22,279 bases of DNA, taken from assembly GCF_938018035.1 (NCBI RefSeq), contig NZ_CALIJF010000403.1:1-22279 (forward strand), read 5' to 3'. The notes beneath the pieces were generated by a model. That model was not told where the DNA came from and did no database searches. It worked only from the letters and a program-made list of their open reading frames with translations. Shown here piece after piece: positions 7,080 through 15,184 of the stretch; position 1 is the stretch's first letter, and every line of letters starts with the position of its first letter. Made by a program: the position numbers and the translations under genes. Source of the stretch: an uncultured Campylobacter sp. (lineage in GTDB: Bacteria; Campylobacterota; Campylobacteria; Campylobacterales; Campylobacteraceae).

Positions 7080-9770
7080 ATGAGCGCGTTAAAAATATTA
7101 AAATTTTTCATCTCTTACAAGTTCGCGCTCTGCCTCCTTTTTATCCTAGCCGCAGGTGCCGGCGTCGCAACCTTTTTAGAGAGCATTTACGATACGCAAA
7201 CTGCTAAAATTTTAGTCTATGAGGCGCGCTGGTACGAGTGCGTCATGGGTGCTGCGACGCTTAGCCTGCTCGGCATAATCATAAAATCTAAAATGTGGCG
7301 CCGCTTCGGCTCCTTCGTTCTGCATGCGGCATTTATCGTTATCTTTATCGGCGCGGCGCTGACGCGCTATTTCGGCACAGAGGGCGTGCTGCACGTAAGG
7401 GCAGGCGAGAGCGAAAACGAGATGGTGAGCGTCAAGCCATACTTGCAAATCCGTACGCAAGACGCGCTGTTTGAGCATCCGCTAAATTTAAGCCAGATCG
7501 GCGATAACGATTTTAGCTTCACGCAAAGTATAAATTCTAAAAGCTTCACCGTCAAATTTAGCTCCTACAAACCCGCGCCCAAAGGCGAGCAGGGCACGCT
7601 TGCGGTAAAAGCGAGCTTTGAGGGCGGAAGCGAGCAAGAGGCGGAGCTGCGCGGCGGCGCGGGTTGGCTCGGGGAACCTAAAATTTTAAACTTTGACGGC
7701 GAGGAAATAATGCTAAGCTGGGGCTCGAAGCTCATAGAGCTTCCGTTTGCGGTAAAGCTTTTGAAATTTAAGCTCGAGCGCTATCCCGGCTCGCAAAGTC
7801 CGTCATCTTACGCTAGCGACGTTGAAATTTTAAAAGAGGGCAAGAGCGCGGGAGAGCATGAAATTTATATGAACCACCCGCTAAGCTTTGACGGCTTTAA
7901 GCTCTTTCAATCCTCCTACGACACGGACGAGCTAGGCACGGTGCTAGAGCTTAACCGCGATCCGGGTAAAATCCCCACTTATTTCGGCTATTTCTTGCTT
8001 TGCGTCGGATTTATCGGCAATCTTTTTACCGCGGGCAGCAGGTTTAAAAAGCTAGCTAAATTTATCAAAAACAACGCGCCCGCTGCGCTGCTTCTAATAG
8101 CGCCGTTTTTTTTCAGCATTGAGCTTCGCGCCGCGGATGAAAACTATCTAGCAAACCTTAAAGCCAACTCGCGCGTTCATGCAAACGGCGCGTTCGCGGA
8201 GCTTTTGGTGCAAGATTACATGGGTAGGATCAAGCCGCTTAGCACCGAAGCAAGCGAGATCGTAAATAAAATTTCGGGCACGGAGGGGCTTTACGGCTTA
8301 AGCGCCGAACAGATGATCCTAGGAATGAGCCTAAATCCCGCGTTCTGGCGCGATCAAAAGATCATCAAGATCAAAAACGACGAGATCAAAAAGATGCTGG
8401 GCTTAGCGCCGCAGGAGCGATATGCGAGCTTTAATTCGGTATTTGATGAAAACGGCAACTACAAGCTCGCCCACGCCCTGGACGAAGCGAATGAAAAAAG
8501 CGCCTCGCGCCGCGGCGTGCTCGATAACGAGCTGATTAAATTCGACGAGCGGCTAAATATCGCGTATCTGACCTTTAGAGGGGTGTTTTTTAAATTTATC
8601 CCCGTGCCGAACGACCCGCAAAACACCTGGCTCTCGCCGAACGACGCCTTTGCGGATTATAGTATTGCTCCGCAGATCAAAGGCGTGCTAAACGACTATC
8701 TAAACGGCTTGCAAGATGGAATTTCGGATAATGATTGGGCTAAAGCGGATGCAGCACTTGCGGAGCTGAAAAACTACCAAAGAGCCACCTCGGCGGCTAT
8801 TCTTCCAAGCGTTAGCCGCGTCAAAGCCGAGGTGTTTTACAACAAAGCTTCGGTTTTCAAAAAGCTCGTTTATTGCTATATAATCCTAGGAGGCATAGCT
8901 CTTGTTTTGGCGCTTTTCGGCGCACTTTGCGGCAAGCGCTTTGTGCCCGCGCAAAAAATTTCATTTGCAGCCTTTGCAATATGTTTTACGGCACATACCC
9001 TCGCGCTCGCGCTGCGCTGGTACGTAGCGGCTCACGCGCCGTGGAGCGATAGCTATGAGTCGATGATCTACATCGGTTGGTCGGCGGCGCTTGCAGGGAT
9101 CATATTTTTTAGAAAGTCCCTACTTACGCTAAGCGCAAGCTGCTTGCTGGCTAGCATCGTGATGCTAGTAGCGCATATGAGCTTCGTAAATCCGCAGATT
9201 ACTAACCTCGTGCCGGTGCTAAAGTCCTATTGGCTTAGCATCCACGTCTCGGTTATTACGGCTAGCTATGGATTTTTAGGGCTTAGCTGCCTGCTTGGGC
9301 TTTTGGCTCTTGTTTTGATGGCGCTTAAAAACGGCGCCAATCGCGAGCGGCTCAATGCGCAGATCAGATATATAACGGCGATCAACGAGATCAGCCTCAT
9401 CGTGGGGCTTTCGATGCTGACGCTCGGAAATTTCTTCGGCGGCGTGTGGGCGAATGAGAGCTGGGGGCGATACTGGGGCTGGGATAGCAAAGAGACCTGG
9501 TCGTATGTCTCGATCATCGTCTATGCGATCGTGCTGCATCTAAAATTTATCCCGAAACTCGGCTCGATCTATGTTTATTGCGTGAGCTCGATGCTTGCGT
9601 ATAGCTCGATCATAATGACCTATTTCGGCGTAAATTTCTACCTCACCGGCATGCACTCTTATGCCGCGGGAGATGCGCCGCAGATACCCGCGCCGTTTTA
9701 TTGTATAATAGCGGCGATAATTTTAATAATCGCTCTTGCCTTCAGGGGCAGGGACGTAAAAACGATATAA
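7080..9770 (+). CDS. ccsA1: Fused ResB-CcsA cytochrome c haem lyase CcsA1
   Basis: System II cytochrome c synthase that carries haem across the membrane and attaches it to apocytochromes. The first part, to about residue 330, is ResB-like with several helices and a large periplasmic domain. A long periplasmic linker follows, and the CcsA part starts near residue 595. It contains LALRWYVAAHAP, H722 and H859 as likely haem-ligand histidines, and the WWD core W795-GRYWGW-D802. At 896 aa it matches fused Campylobacterota proteins. Wolinella has three such lyases with different motif preferences; the one encoded next to mccA (CcsA1) is dedicated to CX15CH. Position here, five genes into an mccA array, supports the same role. 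Specificity cannot be read from the sequence alone. Confidence 0.9.
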   Translation: MSALKILKFFISYKFALCLLFILAAGAGVATFLESIYDTQTAKILVYEARWYECVMGAATLSLLGIIIKSKMWRRFGSFVLHAAFIVIFIGAALTRYFGTEGVLHVRAGESENEMVSVKPYLQIRTQDALFEHPLNLSQIGDNDFSFTQSINSKSFTVKFSSYKPAPKGEQGTLAVKASFEGGSEQEAELRGGAGWLGEPKILNFDGEEIMLSWGSKLIELPFAVKLLKFKLERYPGSQSPSSYASDVEILKEGKSAGEHEIYMNHPLSFDGFKLFQSSYDTDELGTVLELNRDPGKIPTYFGYFLLCVGFIGNLFTAGSRFKKLAKFIKNNAPAALLLIAPFFFSIELRAADENYLANLKANSRVHANGAFAELLVQDYMGRIKPLSTEASEIVNKISGTEGLYGLSAEQMILGMSLNPAFWRDQKIIKIKNDEIKKMLGLAPQERYASFNSVFDENGNYKLAHALDEANEKSASRRGVLDNELIKFDERLNIAYLTFRGVFFKFIPVPNDPQNTWLSPNDAFADYSIAPQIKGVLNDYLNGLQDGISDNDWAKADAALAELKNYQRATSAAILPSVSRVKAEVFYNKASVFKKLVYCYIILGGIALVLALFGALCGKRFVPAQKISFAAFAICFTAHTLALALRWYVAAHAPWSDSYESMIYIGWSAALAGIIFFRKSLLTLSASCLLASIVMLVAHMSFVNPQITNLVPVLKSYWLSIHVSVITASYGFLGLSCLLGLLALVLMALKNGANRERLNAQIRYITAINEISLIVGLSMLTLGNFFGGVWANESWGRYWGWDSKETWSYVSIIVYAIVLHLKFIPKLGSIYVYCVSSMLAYSSIIMTYFGVNFYLTGMHSYAAGDAPQIPAPFYCIIAAIILIIALAFRGRDVKTI

Positions 9771-9780
9771 AGGAGTAAAT

Positions 9781-10614
9781 TTGAAAAAATTTCTAATAGC
9801 GTTAGCCTTGGCGGCAGCGGCAAATGCGGGCTTTATCAGCGAGGGCATTCAAGCGCAGCAAAGCGGCGATCATAAAAAACTCGCAGAAATTTACGAGCGA
9901 GCGTGCGGTTTGGAAAATAAAGCTTCGGGATGCTATAATCTAGCCGTTTTATATTTTGAGGGCACCGGCAACGTAGAGAAAAATTTCGAAAAAGCGATCA
10001 GTCTCTACGAGAAGGCGTGCAGCGCTAAATTTGCGCTTGCGTGCAACAATCTAGGCTATATCTACGAAAGCGGCAACGGCGCGGATCAAAATTTCACCAA
10101 AGCCGCGGCTTATTACGAAAAAGCCTGCAAAGATAACGAAGGCTGCACATCGCTTGGGCTTTTGTACGCAAACGGCGCCGGGCTCGCTAAAGACGTAGCC
10201 AAGGCCGCTAGCCTTTATGAAAAAGCTTGCACCTATGGCGATATGATGGGCTGCAACAACCTGGGCTATCTGTATCTGAAGGGCGAAGGCGTACAGCAAA
10301 GCTTCGCAAAGGCTAAAATTTTTTACGAAAAGGCTTGCGGTGGCGACATCGGCATCGGCTGCAACAATCTGGGCTATCTATACGCCTTCGGGCAGGGGGT
10401 GGACCAGGATTATAAGCAAGCAAAGCAGCAGTATGAAAAGGCGTGCAGCCTCGGCCACTTCGACGGCTGTAATAACCTAGCCATAATGTACGCCGAGGGC
10501 AAGGGTGTGAAGTCCGATAACGCCAAAGCAAAAGAGTTTTTCAAAAAAAGCTGTGACGGCGGCATCAAGATGGGATGCGAGAATTTGGAATTTTTAAATT
10601 CGATTAGTAAGTAG
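9781..10614 (+). CDS. Exported cysteine-rich Sel1-repeat (Hcp-like) protein
   Basis: Secreted repeat protein. A signal peptide, with cleavage near ANA-G at about residue 16, is followed by six to seven Sel1-like helical repeats of about 36 residues. Each has YEKAC near its start and usually GCNNLGYLY after it, so paired cysteines about eight residues apart can form a disulfide in each repeat, as in Helicobacter cysteine-rich proteins (HcpA-type). The start is TTG at 9781, with AAGGAG at 9769-9774 and a signal peptide immediately after. It lies 10 nt past ccsA1 and shares its transcript. Sel1 proteins act as scaffolds, so it might hold assembly factors together in the periplasm; this is inference and the function is unknown. 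Confidence 0.85.
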   Translation: MKKFLIALALAAAANAGFISEGIQAQQSGDHKKLAEIYERACGLENKASGCYNLAVLYFEGTGNVEKNFEKAISLYEKACSAKFALACNNLGYIYESGNGADQNFTKAAAYYEKACKDNEGCTSLGLLYANGAGLAKDVAKAASLYEKACTYGDMMGCNNLGYLYLKGEGVQQSFAKAKIFYEKACGGDIGIGCNNLGYLYAFGQGVDQDYKQAKQQYEKACSLGHFDGCNNLAIMYAEGKGVKSDNAKAKEFFKKSCDGGIKMGCENLEFLNSISK

Positions 10615-10645
10615 ATTTAAAACATCAAATTTTTAAGGAGATAGT

Positions 10646-11770
10646 ATGATTTTACGTTCGTTTTTGGCTTCGGCTGCGCTTGTTGCGCTCGTTTGCGGCG
10701 CCTCCATGGATGGGGCCAATAAACCGGCAAATCCTATGTTTCAAAGCGTGGATCCTAGCAAGGCTACGCTTGTAGGAAGCGGCGAGGGCAAAGAATACTG
10801 CGCCGTTTGCGGAATGAATTTGGTTAAATTTTATAAAACTAATCACGTTTGGAACGGCAAGCAAGTAGCTTCTCTGCACTGTTTGTACGAGATTACGGGC
10901 GGCAAAATTCCAAGCGATGCACAGGTAGTAGATACGAAAAATCTAAATTTGATCGATGTAAATAAAGCCTTTTACGTCGTGGGTAGCAAGGTCAAAGGCA
11001 CGATGACGCGCAATAGCAAATACGCCTTTTCAACCGAAGCCGACGCGAAAGAATTCCAAGCCGAAAACGGCGGCGAGATAGTGAACTTTGCCAAGGCCTA
11101 CGAGATTGCGGGGCAGGATTTCGAGGGCGATAATAAGATGATTAAAGCCAAGCGCGAGGGCGGCGTTTACGCGCACGGTAAAGAATTTTACGAAACAAAC
11201 TGCGCTAAAACGGACGCCAAAAGCTTCAAAGCCATCTCCGAGCTCAAAGCTCATCTCAAAAAGACTTGCGACGCAAAGGGCGCTAGCAAAGCCCCTGAAT
11301 ACGACAAACACCTACAAGCCGCAGCGCTATATTTGTGGGACGCGCCGGCAAATTTAGGCAGCAGCGGTAAAGATGCAAAGGCGAAAAAGGCTGAAAAGAT
11401 CGTCGTGCCTGAGGGCGCTAAATGCCCGGTCTGCGGCATGCTAGTGGGCAAAAACCCTAACTGGGCGGCGATGATAGAGATTCAAGGCGGCGAGAATTTG
11501 TATTTTGACGGCGTGAAAGATATGATGAAATACTACTTCCAAAAGGGCAAGAGCTTTGATAAAATTTACGTAACCGACTACTACAAGCTACACAAGATCG
11601 ATGCTAAAAGCGCCTTTTTCGTGCTCGGCTCCAACGTCTTAGGACCGATGGGCGACGAGCTCATTCCGTTTGATAGCGAGAGCGCGGCTAAGACCTTCGC
11701 CAAAGATCATGGCGGCAAGAGCGTACTTAAATTTGATGAAATTCAAGAGAGCGTAATAGAAGGGCTATGA
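10646..11770 (+). CDS. Two-domain NosL-like copper-binding protein
   Basis: Exported protein with two NosL-like domains; NosL binds Cu(I) for delivery to nitrous oxide reductase. A signal peptide covers about residues 1-20. Domain 1 (about 35-150) has C52-AVCGM and ends with FYVVGSKVKGTM. Domain 2 (about 250-374) has C260-PVCGM and the NosL ending AFFVLGSNVLGPMGDELIPF. Between them, at about 170-235, is a segment resembling a small cytochrome c fold (GKEFYETNCAKT, then LQAAALYLWD) that lacks any CXXCH. No nosZ is visible; the neighbouring copper enzyme is MccA, so delivery of its active-site copper is the likely job. AAGGAG precedes the ATG. The stop overlaps the next start in ATGA. Confidence 0.82.
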   Translation: MILRSFLASAALVALVCGASMDGANKPANPMFQSVDPSKATLVGSGEGKEYCAVCGMNLVKFYKTNHVWNGKQVASLHCLYEITGGKIPSDAQVVDTKNLNLIDVNKAFYVVGSKVKGTMTRNSKYAFSTEADAKEFQAENGGEIVNFAKAYEIAGQDFEGDNKMIKAKREGGVYAHGKEFYETNCAKTDAKSFKAISELKAHLKKTCDAKGASKAPEYDKHLQAAALYLWDAPANLGSSGKDAKAKKAEKIVVPEGAKCPVCGMLVGKNPNWAAMIEIQGGENLYFDGVKDMMKYYFQKGKSFDKIYVTDYYKLHKIDAKSAFFVLGSNVLGPMGDELIPFDSESAAKTFAKDHGGKSVLKFDEIQESVIEGL

Positions 11771-11955
11771 GGCTCATTTGCGCTTTAATGATCTTTTTTG
11801 CCGCCCTTTACGCGCTCATCGCGGTGCATTATGTAAGCTTTGATCGCGCAAAGGGCGAGCAGTGTCTGCAAAAGCTCGCGCGCGAGATAAAGGATGTGCG
11901 GCTCTCAAGCAGCTTTAAAAGTAAAGCTTACGCGGAGTTCGTCTATGATAAGTAA
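11767..11955 (+). CDS. Small single-pass membrane protein of unknown function
   Basis: A 62-residue reading frame joined to its neighbours on both sides: its ATG overlaps the NosL gene stop in ATGA, and its end overlaps the permease start by 11 nt. It has one hydrophobic helix (about residues 3-22, CALMIFFAALYALIAVHYV), then a charged tail with one cysteine (GEQCLQKLAREIK). Such coupling on both sides is strong evidence that it is translated. I do not recognise a family. It may be an accessory subunit of the ABC transporter or a small anchored copper or redox partner. Confidence 0.65.
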   Translation: MRLICALMIFFAALYALIAVHYVSFDRAKGEQCLQKLAREIKDVRLSSSFKSKAYAEFVYDK

Positions 11956-13054
11956 AAACTTCATCGACTACTCCGTAACTCTGCTACGAAAGGACAGAGC
12001 CGATCACGCTTTTAGCTTCGCGATATTTGCATTTATCGTTTTTATTTTAAGCTCGGTGCTTTTCATCTCGGGCTCCATTCAAAACGATCTTGAAAAGGTC
12101 ATCAAGCTCAGACCCGACATCGTCGTAGAGGCTCTGCGCGCCGGCAAACGCGACCTGATGCACGACGGCTATATCTACGACATCTCTAAGATCGCGGGCG
12201 TCAGCGAAGTGCAGGGCGCCGTGGACGGGATGTATTACTTCGCTCAAAAGCGCGTTTGGTTTCATATCGTAGGCGACGAAAGCCTGAGCGAAAACGAAAT
12301 GATCGTAGGCGAGGGGGTAAAAGCGGCGATGGGCGAGTGGTACTATGAGGACGAGTTTCACTTCTTAACCGAACAGCGCCTAATCGCGATTAAGATTAAT
12401 AAAATTTCGCCGCACGAAAGCAGCATCGTCTCAAACGACGTGATCTATCTAAATCCCGCCACCGCGCGCGAGGTGCTAAGCCTGAAGGAGGGCGAATACA
12501 CGAAGCTCTACGTAAGCGTGCCCAACCCCAACGAAGTAAGCGAAGTAGCGCTTAAGATCGTAAATTTATACCCCAACACGGAAGTCCTTAGTGCCGAGGA
12601 CGCGGTAGCCGAAGTAAGGCATCTGTATTATTACAAGGGCGGAATTTTTATGGTGCTTTACGCCGTGGCGATGATCTCATTTTTCATCTTACTGAAAAAT
12701 CAAATTTCGCTCGCATACGGCGAGAAGAAAAAGGAGATCGCGATCTTGCGTAGCATCGGCTTTTGTATAAAAGACATCATCGCGATGAAATTTATTCAAA
12801 ATTTCATCGTCTCGCTAAGCGCTTATCTGCTCGGCGTCGCGGGCGCTTATGCTTATGTTTTTATCCTGGATGCGCCGCTTTTGCGCGATATATTCTTAGG
12901 CGGCGAGCTGCGAAATTTCATCACCTTCACGCCCGCGATAAATTTCAATATGCTCTTTTTGATCTTCGTCTTTAGCGTGATCCCGTTTTTGGCGTTCGTC
13001 ATCATCCCATCCTGGCGCATCGCTATAGGCGATATGAGCGAGGCGGTCAAATGA
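11945..13054 (+). CDS. FtsX/MacB-type ABC transporter permease
   Basis: Membrane subunit of an ABC system. I chose the ATG at 11945, which has GGAG at 11933-11937 and gives MISKNFIDYSVTLLRKD; the open frame extends upstream to 11894 but that part lies inside the previous gene. One helix near the N-terminus (about 22-42) is followed by a large periplasmic domain (about 45-230) and three C-terminal helices, the FtsX layout. KKKEIAILRSIGF after the second helix is the usual contact with the ATPase. MacB-like transporters often drive periplasmic machinery rather than move solutes across the inner membrane. Lying between NosL-like genes, it probably works in copper supply or MccA assembly. The stop overlaps the ATPase start in ATGA. 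Confidence 0.85.
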   Translation: MISKNFIDYSVTLLRKDRADHAFSFAIFAFIVFILSSVLFISGSIQNDLEKVIKLRPDIVVEALRAGKRDLMHDGYIYDISKIAGVSEVQGAVDGMYYFAQKRVWFHIVGDESLSENEMIVGEGVKAAMGEWYYEDEFHFLTEQRLIAIKINKISPHESSIVSNDVIYLNPATAREVLSLKEGEYTKLYVSVPNPNEVSEVALKIVNLYPNTEVLSAEDAVAEVRHLYYYKGGIFMVLYAVAMISFFILLKNQISLAYGEKKKEIAILRSIGFCIKDIIAMKFIQNFIVSLSAYLLGVAGAYAYVFILDAPLLRDIFLGGELRNFITFTPAINFNMLFLIFVFSVIPFLAFVIIPSWRIAIGDMSEAVK

Positions 13055-13728
13055 GCAAGATAGAGATCAAGCAGCTTTTTAAAATTTACAACGAGGGCAG
13101 GGCGAATGAATTTCGCGCTTTGAAAAATATAAGCCTAAGCGTCGAAGAGGGGCAGATCGTAATCTTAAAAGGGGTCAGCGGCAGCGGCAAAAGCACGCTT
13201 CTATCCATCATAGGCGCGCTTTCTAAGCCGAGTAGCGGCGAGGTTTTGGTGGACGGTGCAAACGTCTCCAAGCTCGCCGATATCGAAAGCTCCGCGTATC
13301 GCCACAAAAAAATCGGTTTTATCTTTCAGTCTTTCAACCTGCTTGAGGCGCTTAGCGTCTATAAAAACGTCCTTGCGCCGCTTAGCCTCGAGCGGCTGAG
13401 CAGAGATGAGCTTGACGCGCGCATAGATGAAGCGATGCAGATCGCTAATATCGCTCATAAAAAAGATCAGATCGTCTCCAGCCTTAGCGGCGGCGAGAAG
13501 CAGCGCTGCGCTATCGCTAGGGCGCTCGTGATGAGGCCGCAGATCATCTTGGCCGACGAGCCGACGGCAAATTTAGACAAACAAAACTCGCTCGGTTTTA
13601 TCGAGATGCTCTCAAAGCTTAAAGAGCTTAAAAAAACCGTTTTGATCGCGACGCACGACATACTCTTCGACGAGCTGGATTTCGTGGATCGATACGTGTT
13701 TTTAAAAGATGGAGAAATTTCAGCATGA
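13051..13728 (+). CDS. ABC transporter ATP-binding protein (LolD/MacB type)
   Basis: Cytoplasmic ATPase that powers the preceding FtsX-type permease. It has Walker A GVSGSGKST (about residues 41-49), the Q-loop in FIFQSFNLL, the signature LSGGEKQR (about 144-151), Walker B IILADEPTANLD (about 166-177) and the switch histidine in ATHD. Its 225 residues are usual for LolD/FtsE-like subunits. It overlaps both neighbours by four bases (ATGA), so permease, ATPase and the next membrane protein are made together. The substrate is not shown by the sequence; the NosL-like genes on both sides of the transporter block suggest copper or a linked maturation step. Confidence 0.92.
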   Translation: MSKIEIKQLFKIYNEGRANEFRALKNISLSVEEGQIVILKGVSGSGKSTLLSIIGALSKPSSGEVLVDGANVSKLADIESSAYRHKKIGFIFQSFNLLEALSVYKNVLAPLSLERLSRDELDARIDEAMQIANIAHKKDQIVSSLSGGEKQRCAIARALVMRPQIILADEPTANLDKQNSLGFIEMLSKLKELKKTVLIATHDILFDELDFVDRYVFLKDGEISA

Positions 13729-14678
13729 GCGTATTTTTGTCGGGCAGCGTGATCGCGTTTTTGGCCGTGGAGCTGATCGTAATAGCGCTGATGGCGATCT
13801 CGCAGTTTCACATCGTGCGGATCATGCGCTACTGGGACTTTAACGCCACCTCAAATTTACAATACGCCCTGGAGAAAAGAAACTATCTCATCAACACCAT
13901 TTTGTTCTTCACGATAGCGTGCAAGATCATTTTGTTTATATTTTTCGCGCTCTGCTTAAACGAGCTCTCCTCGGTCGTGCCCGGCGCGATGTGTTCCGCG
14001 GGCGTCGTGGGCTCGAACCGCTACGGCAACATCCTACTGCTTTTAAAAATTTTACTGATCTTCGGCTTTGGGCTCTGGCTTATTTTAAACAGCCTCGATC
14101 TTAAAGCGGGCAAATTTCCCTACCTCAAGCGCAAATACCTGATCTTTACCATCCTTTTTGCAGGCGTCCTAGCGGAGTTTATTTTAGAAATTCTATTTTT
14201 TATCAATATCCCGTTGCGCGTGCCTGTGTTTTGCTGCTCGGTCGTATTTCGCGCGCCGAAGCTTCCGTTCGGCTACACGCAGGCGCTTTTGGCGACCTTT
14301 TTCTACGCGATATTAGGCGCCATTTTGATCTTAAATTTCTTAAAGCAGTCGATGGCGAGCTTTGCTCTGAATTTGCTCTTTTTGTTCGTCGCATACTACG
14401 CGATCACCTATTTTTTCGGGCTTTACGTTTACGAGCAGCCTAATCACAAATGCCCGTACTGCATGCTTTTGAAGGATTACTACTTCGTCGGCTACGCGAT
14501 CTGGGGCTCGCTGTTTTTGGGCATATTTTTCGGCATCGTGCCGTTTTTAACGGAGCTCATCACCAAGCGCGCCTACACCCACCTGCTTAAATACTCCTCG
14601 TTCTGGCTCATTCTAAACGCGCTCATCTGCAGCGCCTACGTCGTCAAATACTACTTCGTGCGGGGCGCGTTGCTATGA
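13725..14678 (+). CDS. Eight-helix membrane protein with CPYC motif, unknown function
   Basis: Integral membrane protein of 317 residues with about eight hydrophobic helices. Cysteines are concentrated at helix ends and loops: one near residue 76 in FFALCLNEL, C90 (GAMCSAG), C170-C171 (VFCCSVVF) and C243-PY-C246 (HKCPYCMLLKDYY). A CXXC at the edge of a helix plus further loop cysteines is the pattern of DsbB/VKOR-type thiol oxidoreductases, but the protein is much longer than those and I cannot assign it to them. The same cysteines could bind copper. It overlaps the ATPase gene and the next gene by ATGA. A role in thiol redox control or copper handling for the NosL proteins or MccA is inferred. 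Confidence 0.8.
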   Translation: MSVFLSGSVIAFLAVELIVIALMAISQFHIVRIMRYWDFNATSNLQYALEKRNYLINTILFFTIACKIILFIFFALCLNELSSVVPGAMCSAGVVGSNRYGNILLLLKILLIFGFGLWLILNSLDLKAGKFPYLKRKYLIFTILFAGVLAEFILEILFFINIPLRVPVFCCSVVFRAPKLPFGYTQALLATFFYAILGAILILNFLKQSMASFALNLLFLFVAYYAITYFFGLYVYEQPNHKCPYCMLLKDYYFVGYAIWGSLFLGIFFGIVPFLTELITKRAYTHLLKYSSFWLILNALICSAYVVKYYFVRGALL

Positions 14679-15184
14679 TTAAGAAAATTTTTGCCGCGGT
14701 TTTGCTCGCCTGCGTGATGGGGCTGCTCATATCGTCGATGGATATAGCCGAATCCAAAATTTCTGTGCGCCACGGCAACACGGATAAGCAGCCGCTGCAG
14801 ATTGAATTCGGCAAATACCTATGCCACGAGAGCGGCACGGTGATAAACGATCTGTACAACACCGCTCAGGCCGTTATGCCAAACGGCGATACATATTTTT
14901 TCAACGACATCGCAAACGTCTTTATGTGGCTGATGCGGCAAAAAAACAAGGACGAGATCGTGGTGTGGGTCTATTCGCAAGATACCGAAAGATACATCAT
15001 CGCTAAGGACGCCTGGTACTCGCGCGTCGAGATCACGCCGATGGGATATGGCTTTGGCGCATATGAGTTTCACAACTACGGCAGGAGCGACTACTACTAC
15101 GACGAGATCGTGCTGTGCGCCGCTCGCGGCGAAACGCTGCTAAATCCGCTCATCAACATTCTGCTTTCGGAAAATAAAATTTAG
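14675..15184 (+). CDS. Divergent NosL-like membrane-anchored protein
   Basis: Last gene of the mcc array, 169 residues. The N-terminus is a hydrophobic helix (about 4-22); LLAC at about 10-13 could be a lipobox, otherwise it is an anchor. The rest follows the NosL plan: a cysteine at the start (KYLCHESG), AQAVMPNGDTYFFNDIANVFMWL in the position of the NosL strand-helix unit, and DAWYSRVEITPMGYGFGAYEF matching the closing PMG segment. The usual CXXCGM is missing; only C-H is present, so a changed metal site is likely. It overlaps the previous gene by ATGA. Its final codons (ENKI, stop) form the first unit of the tandem repeat that follows. NosL-family membership is my reading of the pattern and is moderately sure. 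Confidence 0.75.
   Translation: MIKKIFAAVLLACVMGLLISSMDIAESKISVRHGNTDKQPLQIEFGKYLCHESGTVINDLYNTAQAVMPNGDTYFFNDIANVFMWLMRQKNKDEIVVWVYSQDTERYIIAKDAWYSRVEITPMGYGFGAYEFHNYGRSDYYYDEIVLCAARGETLLNPLINILLSENKI

Noticed and set aside
10646..11770. NosL gene as evidence for a nitrous oxide reductase (nos) locus
   Set aside because: No nosZ, nosD or nosR-like gene is present; the neighbours belong to sulfite respiration.
11894..11944. Longer N-terminus for the FtsX permease
   Set aside because: It lies inside the preceding small gene; the ATG at 11945 has its own GGAG and gives the expected N-terminal helix.
13467..13811. 114-residue open frame on the - strand
   Set aside because: It is antisense to the ABC ATPase and the next membrane protein, both well supported.
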